Notes: generated by a model from the sequence alone, not told the origin. A DNA stretch of 64,000 nt from Puccinia triticina (GCF_026914185.1 NC_070562.1:6882001-6946000), one strand, 5' to 3'. Shown: positions 42,540-55,184, counted from the first letter of the stretch. A program made the numbers and translations.

Positions 42540-43540
42540 GGGCACCACTGATCCCCATTTCTGGTCAGCTGATACTCAGCTTTAGCTCCAAGCTTATGCT
42601 CAGCTTTGTTGCCCAGCTCATGCTCAGCTTTGTTGCCCAGATCAGAACCAGTCCTGGCCCAGCTGCGTTTCAGCTTTATTCCACTCATGGCTCATCTTAG
42701 ACTCATACTAGGACCATCATTGGCCCAGCCAATGCTCAGCTTTGGACCAGTATTGGCTCAGCTGATTTTCAGCTTTGATTAAATCTTGGCCCAGCCAATT
42801 CTCAGATTCTGAGTCTGACCACTCCTGTAACAGCTTATGCTCATCTGTGGACCAGCCTTGGCTCAGCTGATGCTGAGCTGTGGATCAACCTTGGCTAAGA
42901 CAATGCTCAGCTGTGGACCAGCCTTGGCTCAGCTGATGCTCAGCTGTGGACCAGCCTTGGCTCAGCTGATGCTCAGCTGTGGACCAGCCTTGGCTCAGCT
43001 GATGCTCAGCTTTGGACCAGCCTTGGCTCAGCTGATGCTCAGCTGTGGACCAGCCTTGGCTCAGCTGATGCTCAGCTGTGGACCAGCCTTGGCTCAGCTG
43101 ATGCTCAGCTGTGGAACAGCCTTGGCTCAGGTGATATTAATCTTTTTAATAGTCTCAAAACATCTGATACTCAGCTTTAGAACAGCCTTGGCTCAGCCAA
43201 TGCTCAGCTTTGTACCAGCATTGGCTCAGCTGATGCTCAGCTTTTGAAATGTTTTGGGCCAGCTGGTGTTAATCTTTGGAACAGTATTGTCCCAGCTGAT
43301 CCTAAGCTCTGCACAAGCCTTTTAAAAGATGATGCTCAGCTTTGGACCATTGTTGGCTAAGCTGATGCTCAGATTTGGAATATTCTTGGTCCAGCGACAC
43401 TTGGATTTGTATCAGGCTTGGAATATCCAATGCTCAGCTGTGGCCCAGGCTCAGCCAATTCTCAGCTTTGGCCCAGGCTCAGTCAATGCCTACTGCTCAG
43501 CTTATGATGAGCATCAGCTGTTCCTGGGAAAAAATTAGGA
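42540..43540. repeat. 33-bp minisatellite with CAGCTGATGCTCAGCTG core
   Basis: Eight regular units GCTCAGCTGTGGACCAGCCT + TGGCTCAGCTGAT at about 42840-43130 are flanked by increasingly degenerate units on both sides. CAGCTG and CTCAGC/GCTGAG make each unit self-complementary. The open frame with an 11-residue repeat is a repeat artefact. Confidence 0.85.
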
Positions 43541-43670
43541 TCAGCTGACTGTGCCACATTGAGTGCTCTGGTGCAGTCCTGCAAGCTCTACAAGTGCTGG
43601 TGGAGTAGACTTGGAGCAGCGCTGGAGTAGCTCTGGAGCAGAAACCAAAGCTGCATCATGTCACTTGCCA

Positions 43671-44734
43671 TCAAGTGACTATTTTTTTTTCCTGGTGCAA
43701 GAGCAAGGAGGCAAAGCTCATTTGCATGTCGTCAAAGTTCTGGACTGTGGCAGCTTCTGTTTCCTCAGTGATCAAATCCTTGTCCTCTCCATAGCCCTGT
43801 GCTATGGCAGAGTCAAGTTTGTTGAGTGCGGCTGTCGCCGCTTGCTCCATTTCCGGATATAGGTCACCTTGTTTGTTGGATATGCTTGCCACGCCTGCTG
43901 GGCAGGAAGTTGCCCGACCCACGCTGGCGTTAGAGGGGCGGTTAGGCAGTCCTTTCGCTGAGCTCCACGCTTGTGGAGCGGAGTAGTTTGGCGGTTTGAC
44001 TGGAGTGAAGAAAGATTTTGGGACGATGACCTGATTTTGGTTGCGGGGAGCCGAACAGGTTCCATTTGGTGAACCGCAGTGCTCTCTGCACCAGTGGCAA
44101 CACCCCAACAAGTCCAAATATGAATGGATCCTCCAGCGTAGCTCGTCTGACATCCGTCCAGTTGGTTTATCTTTCAAGGACGCTTGTGCGGTTGCGTTGG
44201 CATGGGAGTTCTGTGGTTTGCCTTGGTTCGCTGGCAGTAGGGGCTTTGGCAGAGCCTTGTAGAACGTTCAGAAACGTTTTGCAAAGCCGTTATACTCAAA
44301 GGGCTCCGCTTTGAGCAACTCAAATTTTTGCAAGTTGCTTTGCAGTTCCTTGGGGAGACCAATAGTCATCCATTCCGCAAGGCTAAGGTCTGAGATAACT
44401 GGGGTTTCACAGTCAAAGTTCACCATCCGCTGAAGTGTCCTAGCCCGCGTCTTGAACTGAGTGAACGTCTTGGTGTTTTCCATTTTCAGACCACAAATTT
44501 TTGATTTTAGCGTGTGGCACCAACGGACTGGAATCGCAGTCTTGAAGAGTGCCTCTTTGAAAACCTTCCACGGCTTTCGCAGGTAGTTCCTTGCTTTGTT
44601 TGAGTAGAAGGAGAGTAGGTTAGTTTCTTTGATTAATATCCCGGTGATCTTGATCTTGTAATGGTTAAGGATATTGTCTTTGTGTCAAAGAAGATTTGCA
44701 AGCTGTTGATCCATGACAGGAGCGGGCTGGTGTA
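43671..44734 (-). pseudogene. gag of the gag-only element, distal part
   Basis: From the insertion point at 44734 the minus strand encodes SWINSLQIFFDTK, then after a frameshift KIKITGILIKETNLLSFYS and KPWKVFKEALFKTAIPVRW, then TRARTLQRMVNFD. This is the retrotransposon gag domain that I recall from rust-fungus genomes. An in-frame TGA (44268-44270) precedes the Cys/His cluster CCHWCREHCGSPNGTC near 44080, a zinc-knuckle-like motif. The frame ends at 43671. With one frameshift, one stop and the insertion the gene is dead. The upstream part lies at 56032-57253. Confidence 0.7.
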
Positions 44735-45576
44735 TGTCAGCCTTAGAGTCAACACAGCTGACCTAAAGTCTGCCTTTTCTACTCATTACATATGAAATTA
44801 CTTCATATCTTTTTCATCTTAAGAGACATCACTGTTTTGACTTCATTTTCTGATTCCTCATGCAATTTTAACCCTAGTTACAACTTATCAATTCTTTGTA
44901 ACTATACTCCTTCCCTGAGTTCTTGAGTTGTGGCGCGCATGCGCAGTTGTGACGTGTCAGCGCTACCAGGCGCGCCAAACCACATGTACATATGTAAATT
45001 ACATAAGCAAACTGTGAAAATTTTCGTAGTCTGGATCCCCCTTGCCTGAGGCGGATACACAGACTTCAGCACACCAGAACCACACCCCAGATAACCCAGG
45101 ATCACCACCAAAGAGATTACCACACTCCCAGTATACCTACCGTCACAGGCGCCTAGGATATTGACAGTAAGTAAACTCTTTCTCTGAACCTTGCTTATCC
45201 AGAGTGAAACTCTGTTGCTCTTGATTGTTTCTTCTTTTCTTCAACTCTTTCAATCTTAAAAGATCAAAAGGTTATCTCTGGTTAAGACCTACAAAACCAG
45301 AGCAGAGTAGTAACTCTACTTCTGAATCCCACCAACGTTTCCTTGTTGTGAGTGGAGGCTGTTGCACTCTTTCTTGGCCTTGCACAGCTGGCTTCCAACT
45401 TTTCCAGGTTGAGAATAGCCCAGATCAATTAATTAAGACTTAAAGTCTAGGCCTGATCTTCTCTTACTCTCTTTCTTTCTTCTCTCTCTGTTTGTATTTC
45501 TTTATCCCAAGAAATCCAACCAGAATCCCCCCATTTTCCTTGTGTCCTGTTGTCACACAAGAGACACAGGCTCACA
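44735..45576 (+). repeat. 5' LTR of copy B
   Basis: 842 bp, TGTCAGCC...GGCTCACA. It shares the first about 450 bp and the last about 150 bp with the LTR of copy A but lacks most of the CAGGGCTGTCCCT-rich block of copy A (21040-21150). Confidence 0.9.
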
Positions 45577-45801
45577 ATTGGGGGCCTCATCGGGAAATAT
45601 CCTCCCTTTTTCATACTTCTAGACTGCTTAAAAGCCAAGGACTGATCATCCTGTTTAAATCAAAAAAAAAAAAAAAAAATTCTTTTTACATATACTACTA
45701 ACGCTAAAATTCTCTCAAAACTTTCCCAAATTGGTTCTATATTGGTTAAATTCCTAACTGAACCCTTGAAAAATTTTTTTACGTCCCCTCTAACCGTGAA
45801 A

Positions 45802-46240
45802 GTGCAGAATTGCGACTCTTCCGCGGACCTATTTATTCCTTCGTCGGATTTATCCTCCCTTGACTCCTCTATACCTTCGGATCAAGAGGAGATATCAAAA
45901 ATCGGAGTGCGCTCAAAAGATTCCTTGCCTTCTGAACTATAATTGCCGCAATTGACCGTAAAAAAATTCGCAACGGCGTAGGACAGCGAAGAAGAAGAAG
46001 ATTACGAAAATAGGATAATTGCTACTCCGCAAAACGGAAATCTAATTAGTAGTACATCTTGGACACCCATTGCTACAACTACTTTTCCGAAAGTCCGTTG
46101 CAAAAAAGTCACAGCCGCTGTTAATATAGACGACTGGACGACTGAACCTACCGCAAAAACCAAAGCCAAACAAAAAAAGAAGAAAGTCTCTTCTACTACG
46201 CGTAAAAGCCGCAGACTTTCCGCCAAAGCTAAGGTTTCAG
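45802..46240 (+). other. Conserved leader reading frame of copy B
   Basis: The counterpart of 21729-22167 with exactly the same length. It has TAA at 45940 (shared with copy A) and TAG at 45979. The AG at 45980-45981 lies at the same codon as CAG in copy A and TAG in the fold-back fragment, so the AG may be a conserved 3' splice site. Words such as SWTPIATT, KVTAAVNI and TTRKSRRLS match copy A. Confidence 0.5.
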
Positions 46241-46358
46241 GTACTTTTCTTTTCTTTATTTCTTTATTTCCACATATTAAAACATAAAAACACAAAAAAA
46301 AAACAAAAGAAAAAAAAAAAACTAATAACTAATTGTACAAAATGCCCCCCCATCTTAG
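46241..46358 (+). other. Putative 118-bp intron, copy B
   Basis: Donor TCAG|GTACTT and acceptor CATCTTAG|AAATGG, with an ACTAAT branch candidate. It has the same phase as copy A: one base plus AA before the ATG at 46361. It removes the gag-pol ATG at 46342. Confidence 0.55.
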
Positions 46359-49300
46359 AAATGGAAGGGACCTCTCAGCAGAGCAACGACTCCGCTACCA
46401 GCTCAGCCCAGCCGCAGAGGAACGGCTTCAACGAGCTAGAGTCGGCATTACCGCAGTTGGACGAGGACTTTCTCGCGCTCCCTCGAGAGGAACCTTTGCC
46501 GCCGGACACGGGCATTCCCCCAGCTCTGTACAATCCGAGGGAGACGTCCCTGGCCCTAGCTTCGAACAGGTCGACGCCGGTACCGCGACCAATAGAGAGG
46601 GAGCAGATGAGACTTCATCCCTCCCCCCAGCCTACCAACCCAGAGGGTTTGCGACCGGGAGCGCCGCCAGATCTATCCCTGGTTCACCCAGCTCAGAACC
46701 AGGCTCCTCAAGATTCCTCCGGACCAATGGAGCTCACGCCGGAGGATCAGGAGATCCTAGATTTAGTCAACCTTCTCAACGAGCAATACGAACTGCACGT
46801 CCGCGCTCGGGAGACGCAGAATACACGAGCTCTGAGGCGCCTCCTCTCTCAAGCCGCTACGACGCAAGAGATGATAGAAGAGATGGTTGGGAGAGACGAA
46901 GCTATCCGTCTCAGCCAGGACTGGATCCCCAGAGAGGACCTCAACGCTCTGGAGAGGACGTTATACCAGCAGACCTTAGAAGCCGAGCGCAGAGCACCGC
47001 CGATAATAACCGCGCAGACCAACACCGGCCTAGCCATAGCCCCACACCCAGGCCACCAACCTATGGTAGCTACGCCGACACCAGAGCCTCCAACTTCGCG
47101 ACACCAAGCGCAAGAGACCGGTTACCAGGGTCCTACCCCCCCTTACGTGCCCCAAGCGCCAATGCCGCCCCCCTACGACCATCAGGCTCTTCAAATGCCG
47201 CCGCCGCCCCCTCCGCAACAACAGCAAATGGCGAGACTCCCACCAGCTTCCACACAGCTAGATGGGACCCAAGCGCCGCGCCATCATCCCTACCAGCGCC
47301 CCAACGCGCATTACCATCAACCTCAACCCCATTATCAACAGTGGGGAGGTCAGCGCGGGAATTACCACCATCAGTCCCATTTCCACGGCTCGAGAGGATC
47401 CGGGAGGAACTGGAACCCGCCCTTGGGGAATACCCACAGGATCATCAACGTCGGGGAGTTTTTGATGAGGTTGACCAGGTCCAACGGGAGAGGCCGCGGC
47501 AGAGGGAGAGGGAGAGGCAGAGGTTTTCACCAATAAGTTCAGCCTCTCCCCTAGGTTTAAGTTTAGATCTTGATAATCTTTCTAGCCAATCCAGCAGAGA
47601 AATTTTCCTTAGTCATCTTAACAATGATTTGTCTAACAATGGTCCCATTTTGTTAGAAGAAAAATTACATTCATTGTTCTCTAAATTTCTTTCTGAACTG
47701 TCTGGAACTGTGGAAACAATCCCTGGTACTCTTTTAGAATCTTGTGTCCAAAATTTCAGAGAAGTCCTCAATGTTTCCATCATTGATATCTTTAGAGAGG
47801 AATTTATGCCCCATTTGCTTGACCAATTCCTGAATCAAATGAGAGACTGCGCCAAAGAGAGACCTGCTGTGAATTCCAATGAGTTTGAACAATTGAGAAA
47901 ACTCCTTGAAGAAAAGCTAGGAGGTGTTCAAGAGAAATTAGAAGGAGTACAAGACCTCATTCTAGTCAATGAATCCCAATGCCATTCCAATATGGACTTA
48001 CTTGGTAAGAATTTGGATGAAATGGAAGTTAAAATGTATCACAAACTTTCCTCTTTAGAAAATCAAATGAGTGACCTCCAATCTAATGGCCACAATAGAT
48101 TTGAGCAGACCAAAAGGAGACTCTGTGATATTTCTTCTGTAGTGAATAGTACCAATACCAAGTTAGAGCAATTGATTGGACCTACTGATAGAGATTGTCC
48201 TCCTCATCTCAACTATAATAATCCAGTGCTTAATGCTCAGAGTGAGGGCCAACACCACCAAGATAATCTGAGAAATCCTGCTCATTTTACTTCCCACAGA
48301 CCACCTCCTACCATGGACAATACTCCTCTACCTGACTCTCACCAATCAGATAAACCCAACTTCTCCAAACCAGCTAACAATCATAACAGTCCATTCTCCA
48401 ATGATGAATTCCCTTACATTGATCATGGACCAATTGACTTTGATATGAGGAAAGAGCTGTGGAAAGGCATACCAAAAAACAGTGATTGGGAGAAGTTCTC
48501 AGGAGAATTACCTTACAACCATGAGCTATGGATCAAGAACACTGATATCCTTGTCAGGGACTATTTAATGTTGGACCATATGATAATTAGTAGACTGACA
48601 ATTATCTTGACTGACACTGCTAGAAACTGGTACCTTGGAATCAGAGATAAGTATGGGAACAAATCTTGGGCTTGGTGGAAGAATGCCATCAGAAACAAAT
48701 TTGGTACTGAGAATTGGAAATGGAAAATGCAACAGGAGTTTGAAAGTGATCACTTTACTTATGATGGAAGGAGAATCCATAAATGGTTTGGTACTCAAAG
48801 AGAAAGACTGAAAGCCTATCAACCTGAGCTCAGTGAGTATCTCATTTGTGAGAAGATCTTAAAGCAATGCCCCCCAAATCTTGAGCATGCTGTTAAAAGC
48901 AGGTACAAGAGAGATGCTACTGAAATGAGTTTTGAGGACATGGTTATAATTGCTGAAGAAGTCATAGACAGAGTAATTAAAAGAAACAAGCCTGTGACAA
49001 ACAGTTATAATGCTCCAAACAGATCCCAATGGAGAAATAATCCCACTCCTGAAAAAGCTGATAAGCCAACTGAGTCCTCCTCAAAAAGGAATCCTGTCCC
49101 TGCCACTGATAAGGACAAACTTATATGTCATTTCTGCAAACAAACTGGCCACTTCTCCAGGGAATGCCCTAAGAAAAAGAACAGGATAAACAATGTGGGA
49201 ATGGATGATGATGATGATGCCAAGAGTGACAATGGAGAAGATCAAGGTGAGCAACCAAAGTCTGAATCTGAGCTAGATGAAGAAGAAGAAAAACATAGAA

Positions 49301-52300
49301 CCAACCATATGATACTTGCCATGGATAATGGAAATGGTAGCAACTATGATCCCTTGGTTGACTTTGATTTTGGAGCTCATGCTGTAGAATGTGAGATAAA
49401 TCAAGAATTCTCCATTGCTGAAATCCAAGCTGAGACTCATCAACCCCAGACTTGGGACAAAGCCTGTCAATCTTCCCACATAGAAGATGCCAGACTCATG
49501 AAATGTAAGCCTGATAGAGGAAAAGCTCATCTCACTGGAAAAGCTAATCTCACTACTGTCCTCATTGAATCTAGAGAACACTCATGCCTTCTTTATAGTG
49601 GAGCTTCTTGTTCAATCATCAGCAACAAACTGCTAGATTCTATAATACCAGAATGGGAAAACAAACTCATGCCAATCAATCATGCTAAATTCCACAGCTG
49701 TAGTGATCAATTACAACCAATGGGCATAATAGAAATGGCTTTAATTTTTCCTCACACTAAAGGTTCCATCAGAATTCTAGCAGAATTTGTAGTTATGAAA
49801 AACGCAAGAATAAACTACCTTATCCTTGGAAATGATTACATGTCTCTTTATGGTTTTGATATCACAAACAGCAAAGAGAGATTCTTTACCATTGGAAATG
49901 AGAACAAGAGGAAGAAATTCAGTTTTAAGTCTCATCATCTAGAGAAAATGAGTCCTTCCAATGAAATTTCTGCTGTAAAGAAGTCCCATCCTCAACTCCA
50001 GCAATTTATTGCAGAGGAACTCTGTGAAGCCAAGTTCAGTGATAAGCTAACCATTGAGCAGAAAGAGAAACTGTTTGAAGTCCTCTATAATAACAAACTT
50101 GCTTTCTCTAACACCAACCAGCCCCTTGGTGCCATTAAAGGTCATGAAGTTCATCTCAAACTGACAACTGAAAGGCCTTATCCCCCTCTCCTCAGAAGAC
50201 CTCCTTATCCTGCCAGCCCCAAAAGCAGAGAAGCTCTTGAGCAACATATTGAAGAGCTAGTAAAGCTGAATGTTCTAAGGAAAGTTGGCCATAATGAAGT
50301 AGTTGAGATTACCACTCCTGTTATCATTGCCTGGCACAATGGGAAGTCCAGAATGGTAGGAGATTTCAGAGCCCTAAACTCCTACACTGCTTCAGACAGA
50401 TATCCCATTCCAAAAATCAGTGAAACTCTGAACAACCTGGCCAAAGCTAAATTCCTGACCAGCATGGATGTGCTCAAAGGTTTTCATCAGAATGTCATTG
50501 CAGAAGATTCCAGACACCTGCTCAGGATTATTATGCACAAAGGAATCTATGAATACCTGAGGATGCCTTTTGGGATCAAGAATGCCCCATCTCATTTCCA
50601 GAGGATGATGGACATTGAATTCAGAAAGGAAATTGATGAGAAATGGGTCATTATCTACATTGATGATATTATTATTATGTCCAATACTTGGGAAGAACAC
50701 CTTACTAGGATAGACAGGATACTTAAAGTTGTCATCAACATGAACATGAAAATCTCCTTGAAGAAGTGTAACTTTGGATTTGACCAAATCAAAGCTCTAG
50801 GTCATCTTGTTTCTGGAATTGCTATAGGAATAGATCAGAATAAAGTAGCTGCTGTCCTCCAGAAGCCTGTGCCTAGTAGCAGGAAGGAAATGCAATCTTT
50901 TCTTGGTTTTGCTGGTTACTACAGACAACACATTGAGAAGTTTGCTGAGATAGCAAAACCTCTTACTGAGCTCACAAGAATAGATGTCATATATGAGATG
51001 ACTCATCATAGGATAGTGGCATACAACTTGTTGAAAGAGAAACTGACCACAGCACCCTTGCTACTGTTCCCAGACTGGGCCCATCCCTTCACACTATATG
51101 TAGATGCTAGCATGACTGGTCTAGGTGCTGCTTTACATCAAGTCCAAGTCATTGATGGAGTGAGAAAAGAAGGGCCCATTGTTTTCATATCCAGACAACT
51201 GAAGGACAGTGAAACAAGATATGGTGCTAGTCAACTTGAATGCTTATGTCTGGTTTGGGCCTTGGAAAAACTCCATTACTACTTGGATGGTAGTGTATTT
51301 CATGTTGTAACAGATTGCACAGCTTTGAGATCTCTGCTGAACATGAAGACTCCCAACAGACATATGCTCAGGTGGCAGATTGCCATTCAGGAATACAGAG
51401 GCAATATGACCATCATCCACAGAGATGGGAATATTCACAAGAATGCTGATGGACTTAGCAGATGGGCTTTACCAAATGATCCAAGTAACCCTGCTTATGA
51501 CCCTGAGGACAAGGATGATGATAGATTCCCCATCATGGGCATACATGTCTCTACCTTCAAGAATGAATTCTTTGACTCAGTAAGAGAAGGTTACCAACAA
51601 GATAAGAACACTACTATCTTGTCTGAACTTTTGCTGAAGGATGCCAAGGATTCCCAGCTGAAAAACTCTCTACAGGAACCTTGGAGAAAGTTATATGATG
51701 AAGGAAGATTCTCACTATTTGATGGCCTCATCTACTTCAGAGAAAAACACAATTCTGTGCTGGTTCTAGCTGACAAAAACAGCATTAACACCATCTTGCA
51801 TGAATGCCATGACAGTGTCTACTCTGGTCACCTTTCTGAAGACAGGACTTTGGAGAAAGTAGCAGACACTGCCTGGTGGGCTACTTGGAGACAAGACACT
51901 GGTGAATACTGCTCTTCCTGTGATAGATGCCAGAAAGCAAATAAAGCCACAGGCAAGAGATTTGGGCTGCTCATGAAAATTGAAGAGCCTTCTAAGCCAT
52001 GGGATGTGATCAATATGGATTGGGTAACTTCCTTATCTCCTGGAGGAGCTGCTAGTTTCAATGCTTGTCTGGTAATAGTAGACAGATACTCCAAGACTCC
52101 AATATTTGTGCCCTGCTTCAAGGATGACTCTGCAATGGATACTGCCATACTGTTTTGGAACAGAGTGATGCCTAGAACTGGTATCCCAAGAATTATCATC
52201 TCTGACAGAGATCCAAAATTCACATCTGAATTCTGGACTGGCTTGCATAGTATGCTAGGAACAAAACTCTCCTTCTCTACTGCTTACCACCCCCAGACTG

Positions 52301-53130
52301 ATGGTCTGGCTGAAAGGATGATACAAACACTTGAAGATATGATCAGGAGATTTTGTGCCTATGGACTGGAATTCAAAGACAATGATGGGTACACTCATGA
52401 CTGGGTCTCACTTTTACCAATTCTTGAGCTAGCCTACTGCACCAGTATACACTCAACCACTGGAAAACCTCCTGCCATCCTGGAGAAAGGTTGGATCCCA
52501 AACCTTCCCAGGAATTTCTTGAAACAAGACTCTGTAGACATTCATCCTACTGCTCTTGCCTATGGAAAAATCTTTGAGAAAGCTAGAAAACATGCTGAGC
52601 AATGTATAACAGAAGCTACATCTTATAACAAAGAAAGATGGGACAAGACTCACAAAGAACCATCATTTAAGGTTGGTGATAAAGTCCTGATATCCACAGC
52701 AAACTTCAACAACTTATCTGGCCCCAAGAAGATGAGAGACTCCTTTGCTGGACCATTCCTAGTGAAAGCTTTGCATGGAAAGAATGCTGTAGAGGTAATA
52801 CTGACTGAAGAATTCAGCAGAAAACATCCTACATTCCCTGTCAGCTTAGTGAAACCTTACAGAGACCCTAACCCAGATAAGTTCCCCTTGAGACAGAAGG
52901 TTAAAGTTGTCATTCCCCCCATGGATAAGAACCCTCAAAATAAAGTGATACAGAAGATTCTCAGAGACAAAAGATTGAGAGTGGAGAACAGAGATGTGAT
53001 GATGTACTTAGCCAGATACAAAGGTTTGAGTGCTGATCATGATGAATGGCTCCTTGAGAAGGACATCCCAGACTCTGCTATCCTTCTAAGGAAGTTCAGA
53101 AGTGAGAAGAGGTCTGCCCCTATGGTTTAA
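46342..53130 (+). CDS. gag-pol: Gag-Pol polyprotein, chromovirus copy B (2262 aa), protease active site mutated
   Basis: The domain order is the same as copy A, and the frame is open from ATG 46342 to TAA. Zinc knuckle [20 protein letters not shown], RNase H, integrase HHCC and DDE motifs and the chromodomain-like C-terminus are present and nearly identical to copy A. The exception is the protease: the catalytic Asp codon GAT is TAT at 49594-49596 ([10 protein letters not shown]), residue 1085. Aspartic proteases need this residue, so copy B should not process its own polyprotein. From residue about 700 on, the two copies differ mostly at third codon positions, which indicates that both descend from functional elements. 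The N-terminal 400 residues are far more diverged and overlap the accessory frame. Confidence 0.94.
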   Translation: MPPHLRNGRDLSAEQRLRYQLSPAAEERLQRARVGITAVGRGLSRAPSRGTFAAGHGHSPSSVQSEGDVPGPSFEQVDAGTATNREGADETSSLPPAYQPRGFATGSAARSIPGSPSSEPGSSRFLRTNGAHAGGSGDPRFSQPSQRAIRTARPRSGDAEYTSSEAPPLSSRYDARDDRRDGWERRSYPSQPGLDPQRGPQRSGEDVIPADLRSRAQSTADNNRADQHRPSHSPTPRPPTYGSYADTRASNFATPSARDRLPGSYPPLRAPSANAAPLRPSGSSNAAAAPSATTANGETPTSFHTARWDPSAAPSSLPAPQRALPSTSTPLSTVGRSARELPPSVPFPRLERIREELEPALGEYPQDHQRRGVFDEVDQVQRERPRQRERERQRFSPISSASPLGLSLDLDNLSSQSSREIFLSHLNNDLSNNGPILLEEKLHSLFSKFLSELSGTVETIPGTLLESCVQNFREVLNVSIIDIFREEFMPHLLDQFLNQMRDCAKERPAVNSNEFEQLRKLLEEKLGGVQEKLEGVQDLILVNESQCHSNMDLLGKNLDEMEVKMYHKLSSLENQMSDLQSNGHNRFEQTKRRLCDISSVVNSTNTKLEQLIGPTDRDCPPHLNYNNPVLNAQSEGQHHQDNLRNPAHFTSHRPPPTMDNTPLPDSHQSDKPNFSKPANNHNSPFSNDEFPYIDHGPIDFDMRKELWKGIPKNSDWEKFSGELPYNHELWIKNTDILVRDYLMLDHMIISRLTIILTDTARNWYLGIRDKYGNKSWAWWKNAIRNKFGTENWKWKMQQEFESDHFTYDGRRIHKWFGTQRERLKAYQPELSEYLICEKILKQCPPNLEHAVKSRYKRDATEMSFEDMVIIAEEVIDRVIKRNKPVTNSYNAPNRSQWRNNPTPEKADKPTESSSKRNPVPATDKDKLICHFCKQTGHFSRECPKKKNRINNVGMDDDDDAKSDNGEDQGEQPKSESELDEEEEKHRTNHMILAMDNGNGSNYDPLVDFDFGAHAVECEINQEFSIAEIQAETHQPQTWDKACQSSHIEDARLMKCKPDRGKAHLTGKANLTTVLIESREHSCLLYSGASCSIISNKLLDSIIPEWENKLMPINHAKFHSCSDQLQPMGIIEMALIFPHTKGSIRILAEFVVMKNARINYLILGNDYMSLYGFDITNSKERFFTIGNENKRKKFSFKSHHLEKMSPSNEISAVKKSHPQLQQFIAEELCEAKFSDKLTIEQKEKLFEVLYNNKLAFSNTNQPLGAIKGHEVHLKLTTERPYPPLLRRPPYPASPKSREALEQHIEELVKLNVLRKVGHNEVVEITTPVIIAWHNGKSRMVGDFRALNSYTASDRYPIPKISETLNNLAKAKFLTSMDVLKGFHQNVIAEDSRHLLRIIMHKGIYEYLRMPFGIKNAPSHFQRMMDIEFRKEIDEKWVIIYIDDIIIMSNTWEEHLTRIDRILKVVINMNMKISLKKCNFGFDQIKALGHLVSGIAIGIDQNKVAAVLQKPVPSSRKEMQSFLGFAGYYRQHIEKFAEIAKPLTELTRIDVIYEMTHHRIVAYNLLKEKLTTAPLLLFPDWAHPFTLYVDASMTGLGAALHQVQVIDGVRKEGPIVFISRQLKDSETRYGASQLECLCLVWALEKLHYYLDGSVFHVVTDCTALRSLLNMKTPNRHMLRWQIAIQEYRGNMTIIHRDGNIHKNADGLSRWALPNDPSNPAYDPEDKDDDRFPIMGIHVSTFKNEFFDSVREGYQQDKNTTILSELLLKDAKDSQLKNSLQEPWRKLYDEGRFSLFDGLIYFREKHNSVLVLADKNSINTILHECHDSVYSGHLSEDRTLEKVADTAWWATWRQDTGEYCSSCDRCQKANKATGKRFGLLMKIEEPSKPWDVINMDWVTSLSPGGAASFNACLVIVDRYSKTPIFVPCFKDDSAMDTAILFWNRVMPRTGIPRIIISDRDPKFTSEFWTGLHSMLGTKLSFSTAYHPQTDGLAERMIQTLEDMIRRFCAYGLEFKDNDGYTHDWVSLLPILELAYCTSIHSTTGKPPAILEKGWIPNLPRNFLKQDSVDIHPTALAYGKIFEKARKHAEQCITEATSYNKERWDKTHKEPSFKVGDKVLISTANFNNLSGPKKMRDSFAGPFLVKALHGKNAVEVILTEEFSRKHPTFPVSLVKPYRDPNPDKFPLRQKVKVVIPPMDKNPQNKVIQKILRDKRLRVENRDVMMYLARYKGLSADHDEWLLEKDIPDSAILLRKFRSEKRSAPMV
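46361..47536 (+). CDS. Overprinted accessory frame in gag, copy B (391 aa)
   Basis: It is the counterpart of the copy A frame at the same 19-nt offset from the gag-pol ATG. It begins [20 protein letters not shown]. Conserved parts are [33 protein letters not shown], the helical block from [10 protein letters not shown] to REDLNALE, and RGSGRNWNP. It ends in an Arg/Gly tail ([18 protein letters not shown]). The tail looks like an RNA- or chromatin-binding RG motif. Many differences from copy A are silent in this frame and amino-acid-changing in gag-pol. Expression probably needs the intron at 46241-46358. Function unknown; an RNA-binding or regulatory role is speculation. Confidence 0.7.
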   Translation: MEGTSQQSNDSATSSAQPQRNGFNELESALPQLDEDFLALPREEPLPPDTGIPPALYNPRETSLALASNRSTPVPRPIEREQMRLHPSPQPTNPEGLRPGAPPDLSLVHPAQNQAPQDSSGPMELTPEDQEILDLVNLLNEQYELHVRARETQNTRALRRLLSQAATTQEMIEEMVGRDEAIRLSQDWIPREDLNALERTLYQQTLEAERRAPPIITAQTNTGLAIAPHPGHQPMVATPTPEPPTSRHQAQETGYQGPTPPYVPQAPMPPPYDHQALQMPPPPPPQQQQMARLPPASTQLDGTQAPRHHPYQRPNAHYHQPQPHYQQWGGQRGNYHHQSHFHGSRGSGRNWNPPLGNTHRIINVGEFLMRLTRSNGRGRGRGRGRGRGFHQ

Positions 53131-53169
53131 TTTCCTACAGAAATCCAACCTTTTTGGTGGTAGGGAATG

Positions 53170-53497
53170 TGTAAGCCCCCATCCCTGGAGTCTTACAAGA
53201 ACCTTTCACAAGAGTTGTCACAGTATTACATAAGCTAAACAAGTACTTAGTCTCCTCCTGCTCTTTCCCTAGTCCGGCAGAGAGCTTCACTCTCTCCCGG
53301 CTAGGTAAGCTACTTTCCATTCTTCTCATTCTCTTAGTTGTTCTAGTTATACTTACCATAGAGAGAGCTTCACTCTCCCCCGGCTAGATACCTGCAATAC
53401 AGCCCCTACGTTGGTACTAGACGGTTTCTTAGGCTTTTGCCTTGTCTTTCGTGCCCCTCGACGACGACCAGTGAAGGACTCAAATGGAGTCCTTACA
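53170..53497 (+). repeat. 5' LTR of the LARD-type element
   Basis: 328 bp. Hairpins CCTAGTCCGG...CCCGGCTAGG at 53268-53305 and a second copy at about 53357-53388, separated by GTAAGCTACTT... . Confidence 0.9.
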
Positions 53498-54853
53498 CTT
53501 TTTTTTTCTAAATCCAACGTTGTGGCGGTCCGTTTCGCGACGGACTTCATCTTTGAATGCTTCAAACGGAAGCAATCGACTCGACTCGTGATTTTTTTTC
53601 TTCTTCCCTCCTGTTCCGAAGGACCGGACAAACGATCAATCGTCTCGCCATCCCCCACTTGCCATTTTCACCTTGAATTACTCGTCGCACTCCGCATTGC
53701 CCGCGCCGCTGCGATCAGACAGGCCTTCCTCCGCGCCATCAAAACCCGGCCCTTGTGTTTTCACTCAAACAGACGCCCGTTCGGTTGGACGACGGCCCCT
53801 TGTATCCGAGCTCGAACGAGGGAGCCCTGGAATTCGACTGGACGAACTCAGGCCCCACGCCGCCCTCCTCATAGAACCGACAGGACGACCCCTAAAGCTC
53901 CTGGACGCTCTCGACGGCCACACAGGACCGCCGAGACGACCCCCCACTTGCTACAGACCTCCGGACAAACCCCTTCGAGCAGAACGACCAACTGTTCATG
54001 CAAGCTCCTTGCCCAGACGATGAACTGCTCCCCAGCCGACGGACTCCTTGCCCAGCCGATGTGCTCTGCTAACAACAACAATCTCACTGATTTCCATGAG
54101 CTACCGGCGACTCCCAGCCCCCTGTCTTTTATTGATCGGCCGGCAGACCATTCCTTTCCTCCCTCCGGTCAACCGGTTGATCGATCAAACAGGCCCTTGC
54201 TCCCTGTCTGATGGCCGCCCGACTACCTCCTTACGCTGCCGACGACTTTCTGGTTTCCACGACGTCTCTCTGGCCGCCATGACGATTGCCTGGTCGCCCC
54301 AATGGCACCATTTTCTTTCTCTTTCCTGCACTCCCGACTCCCAGCCTACCCAACAAATCACCTGCCCCGCCTAAGACTTCCATCCGCTACTGTCCTCGCT
54401 GTCAAAGACTTACACGACTGCGCGAAGACCCCTTAACCTCTCCGACGACTGCTAGCTACACCCTCCTCCTGTTGAACCCCAAACCCCCTGAGCCCTTGCC
54501 GACGATTTTTAAAAGAACTCCCTTATCAACTACATCCACCTGCCACCATGCGACAGAAATTCAATAGACTGGTCTCCACAACGAATGGATAATTACAGGT
54601 TCTTGGGCAGAAGGCCCCTGAGCATTATCGGTCCCTGGGTAGAAGACCTTCGGACAACTTACAGAAGGGACACCATTTCTGATTGAATAGGGCGCATGGC
54701 AAGGGCGAGGTTGGAATGACAGAATGATACAAGAACTGCTAAAGAGTAACGAAACGACAAAGAATGGCTTCAACTGATGGGATCACTTCAACAGACCACC
54801 TCTTCCTCCCAATTCTCTTCCCATTTTTCCTTTTTTTTTATAGGAGGGGAGAC
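53498..54853 (+). other. Interior of the LARD-type element
   Basis: C/A-rich sequence with a 266-codon frame that begins in the LTR. It is full of Pro/Arg/Thr with no domain. I regard it as non-coding. Confidence 0.55.
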
Positions 54854-55181
54854 TGTAAGCCCCCATCCCTGGAGTCTTACAAGAACCTTTCACAAGAGTT
54901 GTCACAGTATTACATAAGTTAAACAAGTACTTAGTCTCCTCCTGCTCTTTCCCTAGTCCGGCAGAGAGCTTCACTCTCTCCCGGCTAGGTAAGCTACTTT
55001 CCATTCTTCTCATTCTCTTAGTTGTTCTAGTTATACTTACCATAGAGAGAGCTTCACTCTCTCCCGGCTAGATACCTGCAATACAGCCCCTACGTTGGTA
55101 CTAGACGGTTTCTTAGGCTTTTGCCTTGTCTTTCGTGCCCCTCGACGACGACCAGTGAAGGACTCAAACGGAGTCCTTACA
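54854..55181 (+). repeat. 3' LTR of the LARD-type element
   Basis: 328 bp, preceded by TATAGGAGGGGAGAC. Confidence 0.9.
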
Positions 55182-55184
55182 GAA

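Larger units (their letters stand above)
53170..55181 (+). mobile_element. Non-autonomous LTR element (LARD type) at the LTR junction of copy B
   Basis: 328-bp LTRs at 53170-53497 and 54854-55181 (TGTAAGCC...CCTTACA). The 5-bp duplication GAATG is at 53165-53169 and 55182-55186. The interior (1356 bp) starts CTTTTTTTTTCTA and ends with the purine tract TATAGGAGGGGAGAC. It codes for no recognisable protein. The LTRs differ at a few positions (for example CATAAGC versus CATAAGT). The second GAATG includes the first two bases of the 3' LTR of copy B. Confidence 0.9.

Noticed and set aside
42837..43247. 136-codon frame with an 11-residue repeat
   Set aside because: Artefact of the 33-bp minisatellite.
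53411..54211. 266-codon frame in the LARD-type element
   Set aside because: It begins inside the LTR and has only Pro/Arg/Thr low complexity.
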